From positions 1 to 64,000 of the forward strand of contig CAYMHU010000002.1 of assembly GCA_964390335.1 (NCBI GenBank): 64,000 bases of DNA, given 5' to 3'. Shown here piece by piece: positions 50,081-58,448 of this stretch. Source of the stretch: Granulosicoccus sp964390335. Lineage in GTDB: Bacteria > Pseudomonadota > Gammaproteobacteria > Granulosicoccales > Granulosicoccaceae. The translations under genes were made by a program, and so were the position numbers. Each line of letters starts with the position of its first letter. The first letter of the stretch is position 1. Below the pieces are notes generated by a model. It worked only from the letters and a program-made list of their open reading frames with translations. It did not search any database and was not told the DNA's origin.

Positions 50081-50130
50081 TTGACACTCTATCATTATAT
50101 TATTTAACATGGTAAGAGTTAACATGTTAA
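50081..50130 (+). promoter_or_regulatory. Promoter with overlapping TTAACATG operator-like repeats before the hpa genes
   Basis: TTGACA at 50081-50086 and TAACAT at 50105-50110 (18-base spacing) form a plausible sigma-70 promoter. TTAACATG occurs at 50104-50111 and again at 50119-50126. The second copy is part of the perfect 12-base palindrome TTAACATGTTAA (50119-50130). The repeats cover the -10 and run into the Shine-Dalgarno (aagga), a typical place for a MarR-type (HpaR-like) repressor. No such regulator is in the window. Confidence 0.55.
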
Positions 50131-50139
50131 GGAATTTGC

Positions 50140-50526
50140 ATGCCCCATTTTCACATCGAATATTCCGCCAATATAGAAAGTATTATTGACGTGGCCGAGT
50201 TGTGCGAGACCATTCGCGCTGCGGCTGCAGATAACGATGCTTTCCCAACACCAGGCATTCGTGTTCGTGCTACGCGTGTAGATCATGTTGCCATGGCTGA
50301 TGGTAATCCCAAACATGGTTTTATCGATCTTTCGATACGTTTGCGCGAAGGTCGAGCGCAGGATGTAAAAGAAGATGCAGTGACTCGCATATTTGATGTA
50401 TTAAAAGTATTTATGGCGCCTGCAATGCAAACTCACTCTATCGCATTATCGGCAGAGATGCGTGACATCGATGCTAGCTTGTCACCAAAATTCGGTAATG
50501 TTCGTGACCACTTGGAGTCTAATTAA
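50140..50526 (+). CDS. hpaF: 5-Carboxymethyl-2-hydroxymuconate delta-isomerase
   Basis: This small tautomerase-fold enzyme of 128 residues isomerises 5-carboxymethyl-2-hydroxymuconate in the homoprotocatechuate (3,4-dihydroxyphenylacetate) meta-cleavage pathway. The start MPHFHIEYSANIE leaves the catalytic Pro at the mature N-terminus. The length equals the known isomerase (about 126). The Shine-Dalgarno aagga precedes the ATG by 7-8 bases. It is the first gene after a promoter region and is followed one base later by hpaE. Confidence 0.92.
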   Translation: MPHFHIEYSANIESIIDVAELCETIRAAAADNDAFPTPGIRVRATRVDHVAMADGNPKHGFIDLSIRLREGRAQDVKEDAVTRIFDVLKVFMAPAMQTHSIALSAEMRDIDASLSPKFGNVRDHLESN

Positions 50527-50527
50527 A

Positions 50528-52039
50528 ATGAGTGTTCTTAATGACAACATTGGTAAGTTATCCGGCTTTTTGGAGCGCTTTCAATCTGCTGGTATTCAAA
50601 ACCGAATTGCCGGCAAAGATACACCGGGTGCAGCAGGTGTTTTTCAATCTGTTTCACCGGTCGATAAATCGGTCATCTGCGATGTAGCGCATGGAACCGC
50701 GGCTGATATCGATACAGCCGCTATCGCCGCTCATGACGCTTTTGCGGCATGGCGAGATTTACCTGCAACCGAACGCAAAAAAATCCTCATCCGCATTGCT
50801 GAGGGAATTGAAGCCCGTGCAGAAGAAATTGCGCTATGTGAATGCTGGGACACTGGGCAAGCTTACAAATTTATGTCAAAAGCGGCATTACGGGGTGCTG
50901 AAAACTTTCGGTATTTTGCAGATCAAGTTGTGCAAGCCAGAGATGGCCAACACCTGAAATCACCCACATTGATGAATATCACCACGCGGGTACCTATTGG
51001 GCCAGTGGGCGTGATAACACCGTGGAACACACCGTTCATGTTGTCTACCTGGAAAATCGCTCCGGCACTAGCAGCCGGATGTACAGTGGTGCACAAACCC
51101 GCAGAAGCATCGCCGCTTACCGCCCGTTTGTTAGTGGAAATTGCAGAAGCAGCAGGATTACCACCCGGGGTGTTAAATACCGTGAATGGTTTTGGCGAAG
51201 ATGCAGGCAAGGCTTTGTGTGAGCACCCAAAAATCAAAGCTATTGCTTTTGTAGGGGAGTCTCGAACTGGCAGTCTCATCACAAAGCAGGGCGCCGATAC
51301 ACTTAAGCGTAACCATCTAGAGTTGGGTGGTAAGAACCCGGTTATTGTCTTCGATGATGCCGATCTTGATCGTGCGTTGGACGCAGCTATTTTCATGATT
51401 TATTCGATTAACGGCGAACGTTGCACATCGTCTTCAAGATTATTGATTCAAGATACAGTGCGCGAAGCATTTGAAGCCAAGTTAATTGAACGAGTCAATA
51501 ATATTAAAGTTGGTCATCCTCTCGATCCAACAACCGAGGTTGGGCCCTTGGTCACCGAAGAGCATTTCAACAAGGTTACAAGCTATTTTGATATCGCGAA
51601 AAAAGATGGCGCTACGATAGCCGCAGGCGGTGACGTTGTCGGTGACGAAGGTTACTTTGTTCGCCCAACGCTGTTTACGCAGGCCAACAATCAAATGCGC
51701 ATTTCGCAAGAAGAAATCTTTGGCCCCGTTTTAACGTCTATACCGTTCAGTACCGAAGACGAAGCATTGCAAATTGCCAATGACACCGCTTATGGGTTAA
51801 CTGGCTATGTCTGGACTAACGACTTAACTCGGGCTTTACGAGTCACTGACAAACTTGAAGCAGGGATGATTTGGGTTAATTCAGAAAACGTGCGTCACTT
51901 GCCCACGCCGTTTGGCGGTGTGAAAGCATCCGGCATTGGCCGAGATGGTGGCGATTGGTCGTTTGAGTTCTATATGGAACAAAAGCACATCGGTTTTGCC
52001 ACTGGCCAACACAAAATTACCAAACTGGGAGCGCTTTAG
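50528..52039 (+). CDS. hpaE: 5-Carboxymethyl-2-hydroxymuconate semialdehyde dehydrogenase
   Basis: This NAD-dependent aldehyde dehydrogenase of 503 residues oxidises the ring-cleavage semialdehyde of the homoprotocatechuate pathway. Catalytic Glu265 (HLELGGKNP) and Cys299 (NGERCTSSSRL) are present; the ERCT(S/A) form is typical of HpaE/XylG-like enzymes. I start at the ATG at 50528, one base after the hpaF stop; the upstream start at 50462 lies within hpaF. It is followed immediately by hpaD. The assignment leans on operon context. Confidence 0.9.
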   Translation: MSVLNDNIGKLSGFLERFQSAGIQNRIAGKDTPGAAGVFQSVSPVDKSVICDVAHGTAADIDTAAIAAHDAFAAWRDLPATERKKILIRIAEGIEARAEEIALCECWDTGQAYKFMSKAALRGAENFRYFADQVVQARDGQHLKSPTLMNITTRVPIGPVGVITPWNTPFMLSTWKIAPALAAGCTVVHKPAEASPLTARLLVEIAEAAGLPPGVLNTVNGFGEDAGKALCEHPKIKAIAFVGESRTGSLITKQGADTLKRNHLELGGKNPVIVFDDADLDRALDAAIFMIYSINGERCTSSSRLLIQDTVREAFEAKLIERVNNIKVGHPLDPTTEVGPLVTEEHFNKVTSYFDIAKKDGATIAAGGDVVGDEGYFVRPTLFTQANNQMRISQEEIFGPVLTSIPFSTEDEALQIANDTAYGLTGYVWTNDLTRALRVTDKLEAGMIWVNSENVRHLPTPFGGVKASGIGRDGGDWSFEFYMEQKHIGFATGQHKITKLGAL

Positions 52040-53023
52040 ATGCCTGTACCAGCACCAAACCTGTATCCCGATTTCAATACCATCCGCCTGAGCCATGTGT
52101 GCTTGAATGTGAAAGACCTTGGCGTGTCAAAAACGTTCTATACGGATATCCTGGGGATGCAGGTGACGGACGAATCCGATACCCATATTTATTTGCGCGC
52201 AATGGAAGAGCGCGGTCATCACTGCATGATTTTGCAAAAATCCGATCAACCCGGCACGGTAGAGGTCATGGGGTTTAAAACCTTCGATGAGGATGATCTC
52301 GATAAAGCCGAAGTGTTTTTCAAAAGTAAAGGCCGGCCTACACAATGGGTAGAACGCGCGTATCAAGGAAGAACCCTGCTAACGTCAGACAACATGGGTA
52401 TTCCGCTGGAGTTTTATCACAAGATGGATCGCCTGGAGCCGATTCATCAACAATACGCGCTGTACCGCGGCGTAAAACCACTGCGAATCGATCACTTCAA
52501 CGTTTTTAGTCATGATGTCGATGCATCTGTTGCTTTTTATTCTGAATTCGGGTTTCGAGTAACCGAGTACACAGAAGACGAAGAGAGTAAAAAATTATGG
52601 GCCGCATGGATGCACCGTAAAGGTGGAGTTCACGATATGGCCTTTACCAACGGTACCGGGCCACGTATGCACCATGTCGCATTCTGGGTACCAACACCGT
52701 TAAATATCATTGACTTGCTCGATCTAATGGCAACGACAGGTTATGTTAACAACATTGAACGCGGTCCTGGTCGTCACGGTATTTCCAACGCATTCTTTTT
52801 ATATATTCTTGATCCTGATGGTCATCGCATAGAAATTTATTGTTCTGACTATCAAACCGTTGATCCTGATCTTGAACCAATCAAATGGGATCTTACTGAC
52901 CCTCAACGACAAACGTTGTGGGGTGCTGCTGCACCTGAAAGTTGGTTCAAGCACGGCACGACCTTCGTTGGTGTGGATACCAAAGACTCACAGATTACTG
53001 CCAGCCCAATTATCGCACCATGA
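52040..53023 (+). CDS. hpaD: 3,4-Dihydroxyphenylacetate 2,3-dioxygenase (VOC/extradiol type)
   Basis: This is a 327-residue two-domain vicinal-oxygen-chelate dioxygenase that opens the homoprotocatechuate ring between C2 and C3. The catalytic metal ligands are likely His in RMHHVAFWV, His in LRIDHFNVFSHD and Glu in GHRIEIYCSDY. The N-terminal domain repeats the fold (LSHVCLNVKDLGVSKTFY). This is the Fe/Mn-dependent class I form, not the LigB-like form of E. coli HpaD. It abuts hpaE directly, and its stop overlaps the ATG of the gabD-like remnant (ATGA). Confidence 0.92.
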   Translation: MPVPAPNLYPDFNTIRLSHVCLNVKDLGVSKTFYTDILGMQVTDESDTHIYLRAMEERGHHCMILQKSDQPGTVEVMGFKTFDEDDLDKAEVFFKSKGRPTQWVERAYQGRTLLTSDNMGIPLEFYHKMDRLEPIHQQYALYRGVKPLRIDHFNVFSHDVDASVAFYSEFGFRVTEYTEDEESKKLWAAWMHRKGGVHDMAFTNGTGPRMHHVAFWVPTPLNIIDLLDLMATTGYVNNIERGPGRHGISNAFFLYILDPDGHRIEIYCSDYQTVDPDLEPIKWDLTDPQRQTLWGAAAPESWFKHGTTFVGVDTKDSQITASPIIAP

Positions 53024-53109
53024 ACCTAAATCTGAACAATACTGACTTGCTACGAGAAGCCGCCTTAGTTGGTGGTCGTTGGATAAATGCTGTTATCCAC
53101 GAAGTTTAG
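53020..53109 (+). pseudogene. 29-codon remnant of a gabD-like aldehyde dehydrogenase
   Basis: A short frame starting ATGA-coupled to hpaD encodes NLNNTDLLREAALVGGRWIN and then AVIHEV before TAG. This matches the opening of succinate-semialdehyde dehydrogenases, which begin LxxxxLLRxxAxxxGxW. Nothing more of the gene follows: the next gene starts 11 bases later. The product of a full gene would use succinate semialdehyde, the end product of this pathway, so the remnant is biochemically fitting. It may be a deletion scar. Confidence 0.65.
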
Positions 53110-53120
53110 GAGACCCTCTT

Positions 53121-53975
53121 ATGAAACTTGCCACTTATACCGCTTCAGGGCAACAGTACTATGGCGCCGTAACAGACGCTGGAATGATTGCGTTGAATGA
53201 TGCGTTTCCTCAGTACCCAACACTATTCGACGCTGTTCAGGCAAATGACTTGGGCAAGCTTGCTGCTGCTGCCGAAGGAGGTACGGTATCGCATACAGAA
53301 TATGAATTCGACATGGTGCTACCTCATGCCAGACGAATTTTGTGTGTTGGCGTGAATTTTCCTGATCGCAACGCAGAGTATAAAGACGGTTCAGAGCAGC
53401 CTAAATACATGTCACTCTTTCCGCGTTTCGCATCTGGGTTCACCGGTCACAATCGCCCTTTAATCCGCCCACCAGAAAGCGATAAGCTGGATTATGAGGG
53501 CGAGGTAACCATAGTCATCGGGAAAGCCGGTAGACGCATTTCTCAAGCCGATGCTTATGATCATATTGCTGCACTAACGATCTGCAACGAAGGTACGATA
53601 CGTGACTGGGTACGGCATGCAAAATTCAATGTTACGCAAGGTAAAAACTGGGACAACTCTGCGGCCATCGGACCGTGGTTAGTTCCGTTCACAGACGCTT
53701 CGCAACTTGATGATGCACGCATTGTGACTCGAGTTAATGGCGAGGTTCGTCAAGACGATGTGTTGTCTCGAATGATGCACCCGATTCGCCGGGAGATTGA
53801 ATATATTTCAACATTCATGACACTTCAACCCGGCGATATGATTGTTACCGGCACACCCACCGGGTCCGGTGCCCGACTAGACCCACCGCAATACCTAAAG
53901 CCGGGCGATGTAGTCGAAGTTGAAGTGAACACCATCGGCACTTTACGAAACACTATTGAGGACGAAGCCGTATGA
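53121..53975 (+). CDS. hpaG: Fumarylacetoacetate hydrolase-family protein (HpaG-like isomerase/decarboxylase)
   Basis: This FAH-fold enzyme of 284 residues likely does the decarboxylation and/or isomerisation of 5-oxo-pent-3-ene-1,2,5-tricarboxylate. The metal site shows in DYEGEVTIVIGK and ICNEGTIRDW, followed by TPTGSGARLDPP. E. coli HpaG is a two-domain protein of about 430 residues, and other bacteria have two separate genes; here only one unit exists. I start at the ATG at 53121, which has ggag ten bases upstream, rather than at 53079 inside the gabD remnant. It overlaps hpaH by four bases (ATGA). Confidence 0.82.
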   Translation: MKLATYTASGQQYYGAVTDAGMIALNDAFPQYPTLFDAVQANDLGKLAAAAEGGTVSHTEYEFDMVLPHARRILCVGVNFPDRNAEYKDGSEQPKYMSLFPRFASGFTGHNRPLIRPPESDKLDYEGEVTIVIGKAGRRISQADAYDHIAALTICNEGTIRDWVRHAKFNVTQGKNWDNSAAIGPWLVPFTDASQLDDARIVTRVNGEVRQDDVLSRMMHPIRREIEYISTFMTLQPGDMIVTGTPTGSGARLDPPQYLKPGDVVEVEVNTIGTLRNTIEDEAV

Positions 53976-54772
53976 CCCCAGATGATCATGCAACGGTCGC
54001 TGCCGAGTTGTTGGCAGCCGAAGCTAACCGAAGCCAAATTGGATTGTTAACAAAGCGTTTTCCAGAGATGGATATGGATGACGCCTACGAAATCCAAAAC
54101 GCCATTTACCGCGCAAAGTTAGAACAAGGTCGATCGGTCATCGGTTGGAAAATCGGACTAACCTCGAAAGCAATGCAGTATGTTTTAAATATTGATATCC
54201 CGGACAGCGGTATATTGTTTGATGACATGGCCTTCGATCATGGTAGCACGGTTCCAAAGTCGCATTTTATTCAACCACGCGTTGAAGCAGAAATTGCGTT
54301 TGTCATGAAAGCGTCAATCGGTGGAGCAAATATTAGTCGAGATGATGTGTTAGCAGCAACGGATTACGTAGCGCCGTCTATTGAAATTCTGGACACTCGG
54401 ATTGAGCGGGTGGATGCAGCTACTGGTGAAACCCGAAAAATCTTCGACACCATTAGCGATAATGCTGCCAACGCGGGAGTCGTATTAGGTACAAAAAAAC
54501 ATGCGGTTGATGCCTTCGACCTGCGTTGGGTAGGTGCAATAACCTCACGTAACGGGGAAGTGGAAGAAACGGGCCTAGGAGCAGGTGTGCTCAATGATCC
54601 GGTGGAGAGCGTAGTCTGGCTTGCGCGTCGTATGGCTCAGTACGGACAACAGATCGAACCGGGCCAGATTATTCTGTCCGGGAGCTTTATCCGTCCGGTA
54701 GAGTGTCCAGCGGGCACTCATGTTGTTGCAGATTTTGGAGACTTCGGATCAGCCGAGATTGCATTTGCGTAG
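53972..54772 (+). CDS. hpaH: 2-Oxo-hept-4-ene-1,7-dioate hydratase
   Basis: This 266-residue hydratase adds water to 2-oxohept-4-ene-1,7-dioate in the homoprotocatechuate pathway. It belongs to the FAH-fold hydratase/decarboxylase family (MhpD/HpaH). Blocks are YEIQNAIYRAKLEQGRSVIG, WKIGLTSKAMQ and PRVEAEIAFVM. The length matches HpaH (about 267). It ends the hpa operon; a strong bidirectional hairpin follows. The next enzyme, the HpaI aldolase, is not in the window. Confidence 0.9.
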   Translation: MTPDDHATVAAELLAAEANRSQIGLLTKRFPEMDMDDAYEIQNAIYRAKLEQGRSVIGWKIGLTSKAMQYVLNIDIPDSGILFDDMAFDHGSTVPKSHFIQPRVEAEIAFVMKASIGGANISRDDVLAATDYVAPSIEILDTRIERVDAATGETRKIFDTISDNAANAGVVLGTKKHAVDAFDLRWVGAITSRNGEVEETGLGAGVLNDPVESVVWLARRMAQYGQQIEPGQIILSGSFIRPVECPAGTHVVADFGDFGSAEIAFA

Positions 54773-54785
54773 ACTGCGTCTGCGT

Positions 54786-54820
54786 TCTCCGTTCTTCATT
54801 CACTATATGAAGAGCGGAGA
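54786..54820. terminator. Bidirectional terminator hairpin after hpaH
   Basis: Arms tctccgttcttcat and atgaagagcggaga pair over 14 positions with one G-U and a 7-base loop. The hairpin lies 13 bases after the hpaH stop and 4 bases before the convergent gene's stop. It is AT-flanked but lacks a long T-run. Confidence 0.7.
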
Positions 54821-54824
54821 TTAA

Positions 54825-56393
54825 TTACCGGCCGATAACATCAATAACCGCGTTTGACTGCCATTCAACTCTTAATTTGCCTTCGCGGAACGATTCGCCA
54901 ATAACCACGGCGTTTTCAATTTCGTTAATGGTTCCTGCACAGAAGGAGCGGTAAGGAGCTCCGTTATTCTGATGGGACGGTATAACCCTGCATAACACCG
55001 AGTCAACCAAATCAGAATATTCATCTATTTCATCGGTACCGGCAGCAGAAGTTTCGTCCTGATTGGGTAACTCGCCTGACACATCAAGTTCTCCCAAACC
55101 GGGTACAAACACCACAACACCGTTTGTCGTCACAGAGATCGATAGGTGTTCGCGACGAATCAACATGAAACTGTCCATATCTGCAGCGACATTCTGAAAA
55201 TCGATGGTGAATGGTGTTAACTGGGATTGAAGAGCTAAAAGCGCTTCGTCCGATTGATAAAAAGGCCAATTCACCGGGTTGTCGCCTAGAACTACCTGCC
55301 AGCTATTGTTCATTGTGCAGTCACTGACATTCAAATTGTTGTCACAAACAGCTAACGACTGTAATTGTGCATCATTGTCAAAGCCCTGGCGAGTAAACCG
55401 GTGGGTAACGGTATCGTTTACACTTCGATAAACCTGCTCCGACGCAACGTAGCCACCTGTGTCATCTGCTGTACCTAGCAGATAAATGTCGGTTTTATCG
55501 TTCGTTCCAAATTCGGTAATTTGTGCCTCTATCTGCAGTTCTTCTTCGTTAGCGCTACGTTTAAAATTTAGCTGGGTTTCCTGTCTTATGCCTTTGTCGA
55601 TGTTCGTTAATAAAATGGCGTTACGAAGTCCTGACGATGTTTGCGTTTTGGATACTTGCATAGCACGCAGGTTGCCTTCATCGGCTGACACTATCGATAG
55701 AAACCCATCATCCAGGTTTTCAGTCCAACGCAGTGTATAAATATTATTGCCATACCCTAAATCCAGGTTCGTGACTAATTCGAACTGGTAGCTACCGGTA
55801 CTGAATGCGGTGAATGTGCCGTTACCGAGCGTTCGCTCAGTGTTAATTTTCGCCATGATTAGGCGGGTCAGTTCAGCAACATCCGCATTTGAGACAGACT
55901 CACCACCTAACGACTCTTGATAGCGTTCGTACTTGGTCACGTACTCCCATGATGCCATCTCGTTGGTATAGGTTGTCAAAATTTGATCTGCCGAGAATAC
56001 ACAGGCTGTATCAATAGGTGTGCTATCGCAATGAGTTTGTAAAGCTAACCAGCTTGATTCCGCAAGCAGCTGTAGTAATGCAGTTTCGGTTTTGTAGTTA
56101 TTAACATCAGATACCGCATTGCCTAACTCATGTAATGTGGACCCTGATGATGCCATTGAGTCTGAAACGTCGAATAAGCTATCGGGTAGATCTACCAAGA
56201 CAGTTTCCGGAATAGACCGGAACATCAGCGGATCAGCGCTGAGTTCGGGGGGCAATATCACGGTTCGACTGCTGGATCCGCCATCACCGCTGCCACCCAT
56301 ACCGCCACCACAGGCACTTATTAATGGCAGGATCCAGAACGCTAGCAACAGAAAAAAGCGCTTAAAACTTCGTTCATTCGCGGTTTTCATCAT
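54825..56393 (-). CDS. Putative lipoprotein, function unknown
   Basis: This is a 522-residue predicted lipoprotein. The start at 56393 (MMKTANERSFKRFFLLLAFW) gives a signal ending ISACGGG, with the lipidated Cys followed by a Gly/Ser tether. The mature protein is beta-rich and has several Cys (HCDSTP, ACVFSA, VCDNNLNVSDC, LCRVIPS, FCAGT) that may pair. I cannot assign a domain. It starts two bases after the stop of the DUF6502-like gene, so the two form an operon. Confidence 0.7.
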   Translation of the reverse strand: MMKTANERSFKRFFLLLAFWILPLISACGGGMGGSGDGGSSSRTVILPPELSADPLMFRSIPETVLVDLPDSLFDVSDSMASSGSTLHELGNAVSDVNNYKTETALLQLLAESSWLALQTHCDSTPIDTACVFSADQILTTYTNEMASWEYVTKYERYQESLGGESVSNADVAELTRLIMAKINTERTLGNGTFTAFSTGSYQFELVTNLDLGYGNNIYTLRWTENLDDGFLSIVSADEGNLRAMQVSKTQTSSGLRNAILLTNIDKGIRQETQLNFKRSANEEELQIEAQITEFGTNDKTDIYLLGTADDTGGYVASEQVYRSVNDTVTHRFTRQGFDNDAQLQSLAVCDNNLNVSDCTMNNSWQVVLGDNPVNWPFYQSDEALLALQSQLTPFTIDFQNVAADMDSFMLIRREHLSISVTTNGVVVFVPGLGELDVSGELPNQDETSAAGTDEIDEYSDLVDSVLCRVIPSHQNNGAPYRSFCAGTINEIENAVVIGESFREGKLRVEWQSNAVIDVIGR

Positions 56394-56394
56394 T

Positions 56395-57216
56395 CTATTT
56401 CTCGTTTTTACGCTCTTCAAAGAAAAATATTCCCAGTCCTGTTCTATTAGCTCCTTTACCGGCTATCGCTGGATTATTGTCCTTATCTTGAGTTGCGAGA
56501 AATCGATCTAAAAACAGCAACACTTCCTTCGATTTTTCACGGCTTACATGCCGGAAAACCTCTACACCTTCATCACTTACATTGTCATAATTTACTGTCA
56601 GTTGTAGTCTTGTATCTGCATTACGATTTCGATCGTTGTAATCTATCGTTGAGATAAGATCGGCAACACTTTGAAACGACACTGACAGTAATTCTTGCGT
56701 ATCTTCACTTGGTACGTAGCCTAGCGATACCATTCTGGCCATACCAATTTCATCTAACTCTACCGCTCCGACGCGAACTAGCTCATCGAGAATAGCGCGG
56801 GATGGCGTATTATTCCCGTATTTATAAACAAGATTGTTGAATGTACCTTCGCCATCTTGCTTAGTAGAAAGCGCTGCGGCCGTTCCGTCTGGTAATTGGA
56901 ATTCTTCGTCGTGTAACCAACAACTTATAATGCGAGCCGCATGGTTGTAGACGAATACCTCCTCTTCACGTTTGGTCGATGAGTTATCCAGAATTTTTTT
57001 TATTTCGCGGCGGGTGATACCAGTTAGTACTGATACGCGGGATATTGTTTGCTTACGCCCATCAATTTTAAAATCGTTTTCGGCGACTTCAATAAATATG
57101 CGTTTAACAACAGCTGAGAAATCACCGTAACCAATACCATAGCGGATCATGATCCGTATCAACGGACGCATCGTCACGCGAATCAATTTCTGCATGAAAT
57201 CGTTGGGGCTGGACAT
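56395..57216 (-). CDS. DUF6502-like protein
   Basis: This is a 273-residue cytoplasmic protein resembling DUF6502. The N-terminus has MRPLIRIMIRYGIGYGDFSA, then VKRIFIEVAENDF, and a helix-turn-helix-like segment TISRVSVLTGITRREIKKIL (about 54-73), suggesting DNA binding. A basic, charged C-terminus ends FFEERKNEK. The family is often encoded beside a lipoprotein, as here (two-base spacing). A regulatory role for its partner is plausible, but the function is unknown. Confidence 0.75.
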   Translation of the reverse strand: MSSPNDFMQKLIRVTMRPLIRIMIRYGIGYGDFSAVVKRIFIEVAENDFKIDGRKQTISRVSVLTGITRREIKKILDNSSTKREEEVFVYNHAARIISCWLHDEEFQLPDGTAAALSTKQDGEGTFNNLVYKYGNNTPSRAILDELVRVGAVELDEIGMARMVSLGYVPSEDTQELLSVSFQSVADLISTIDYNDRNRNADTRLQLTVNYDNVSDEGVEVFRHVSREKSKEVLLFLDRFLATQDKDNNPAIAGKGANRTGLGIFFFEERKNEK

Positions 57217-57393
57217 GTATATGGCTACAGATATTAGTTAACAACGGTAGCGGCAGGGCTTGTTTATGCCAAACGGTTATGACTGAGATTATTTGAACTG
57301 GTCGTGAAAATATTTTGGTGCTTATTGACCAATTTAAGGTTCTAACGATAATGAGGCCGTATTTAGCGCTTATCCAGAGCTGGAAAAACGACG

Positions 57394-58320
57394 CTACGCT
57401 CGGTTTTTCTGTCGATGTACATAGGTTTCATCATACCGCCGGCTTAAATGATCGCCTGCCAGAATGGGGCCGTCGGCATTTTTGGGAGATATATCGGTGT
57501 TATAGCGAGGGTTAAAAAACAACGGTATCGACACTCGTTCATTGTTGCTGCCAACCACCCGATGCGGTGTGGCTACCACTTGGCCGACCGACCAAAACTC
57601 TAACATTTCGCCAAAATTTATAACGAATTCACCTGGAGGAACACAAATGGGTTGCCACGTACCATCACGAACCTGCACCTCTAAACCGGGGGTACCATCG
57701 GTTGCCAATAACGTCAGGCATCCATAATCGGTGTGCGGCGCAATACCGAAGTCTTTATCCGTTGCATCGCTAGGGCGGCTGGGGTAGTAGTTACCACGCA
57801 ATAACGCCATTGGTTTATCAAATGCTTCAGCAAAATGATCGGCTGGTTCGTTTATCGCTACCGCAACAGCAGATAAGAGCTTTAATGCCACCTTGGTAGA
57901 TTGTACGTAGTAACTCTGTACTTTTTGCGCAAAATCAGCTGGAGTGTCTGGCCATTGGTTGGGCGCATAGTAGGTCAAATGGCTTAGTGGATCGTTGGGT
58001 TCCAGTTCGGTCCCACAATCAAAAACCTGCTTATAGTCCGGATTAGCATCTTGCGATACTTGCTCGGCAGAAGTTCCACCCCAGCCTCTGTTGGAGCCGG
58101 TGGTCGCCATATCAACCTTACTTTTAACGTCGTCAGGCAGCAGAAAAAATGCTTTATAGGTATCGATTAAATCGATTATCGTTTGACTGTCGATTTCCGT
58201 ATTATGGATTGTCATAAAGCCAATATCGGTGACGGCCGTTTTCACAGATCCCAGCGCATCGGTATGCAATTCGTGGCTCTGATCGAAAAGTATGCGTGCA
58301 TCTATGGATGGGATATTCAT
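57394..58320 (-). CDS. Isopenicillin N synthase-like Fe(II)/2-oxoglutarate dioxygenase
   Basis: This is a 308-residue non-haem iron oxygenase of the IPNS/2OG family. The iron triad shows as HxD in APHTDYGCLTLL and a distal His in VVATPHRVVG, and 2-oxoglutarate is bound by Arg-x-Ser in RVSIPLFFNP. I start at the ATG at 58320 (MNIPSIDARILFDQ); the reading from 58356 adds 12 residues with no family support. It lies downstream of the LacI/SDR sugar cluster on the same strand, about 90 bases from the SDR. Hydroxylation of a sugar-acid or amino-acid intermediate is possible, but no substrate can be given. Confidence 0.87.
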   Translation of the reverse strand: MNIPSIDARILFDQSHELHTDALGSVKTAVTDIGFMTIHNTEIDSQTIIDLIDTYKAFFLLPDDVKSKVDMATTGSNRGWGGTSAEQVSQDANPDYKQVFDCGTELEPNDPLSHLTYYAPNQWPDTPADFAQKVQSYYVQSTKVALKLLSAVAVAINEPADHFAEAFDKPMALLRGNYYPSRPSDATDKDFGIAPHTDYGCLTLLATDGTPGLEVQVRDGTWQPICVPPGEFVINFGEMLEFWSVGQVVATPHRVVGSNNERVSIPLFFNPRYNTDISPKNADGPILAGDHLSRRYDETYVHRQKNRA

Positions 58321-58448
58321 GCTCGACAACCGGTATTTTTGAGTAAAAAACTGCAATCAAGCCCAAAATTATCATTTTTGGTGCTATCGGCGCAATTTGA
58401 AACTATCCTATAGATGCCTTGTTTTGTCCCGTATTTCGCGACATAGAT

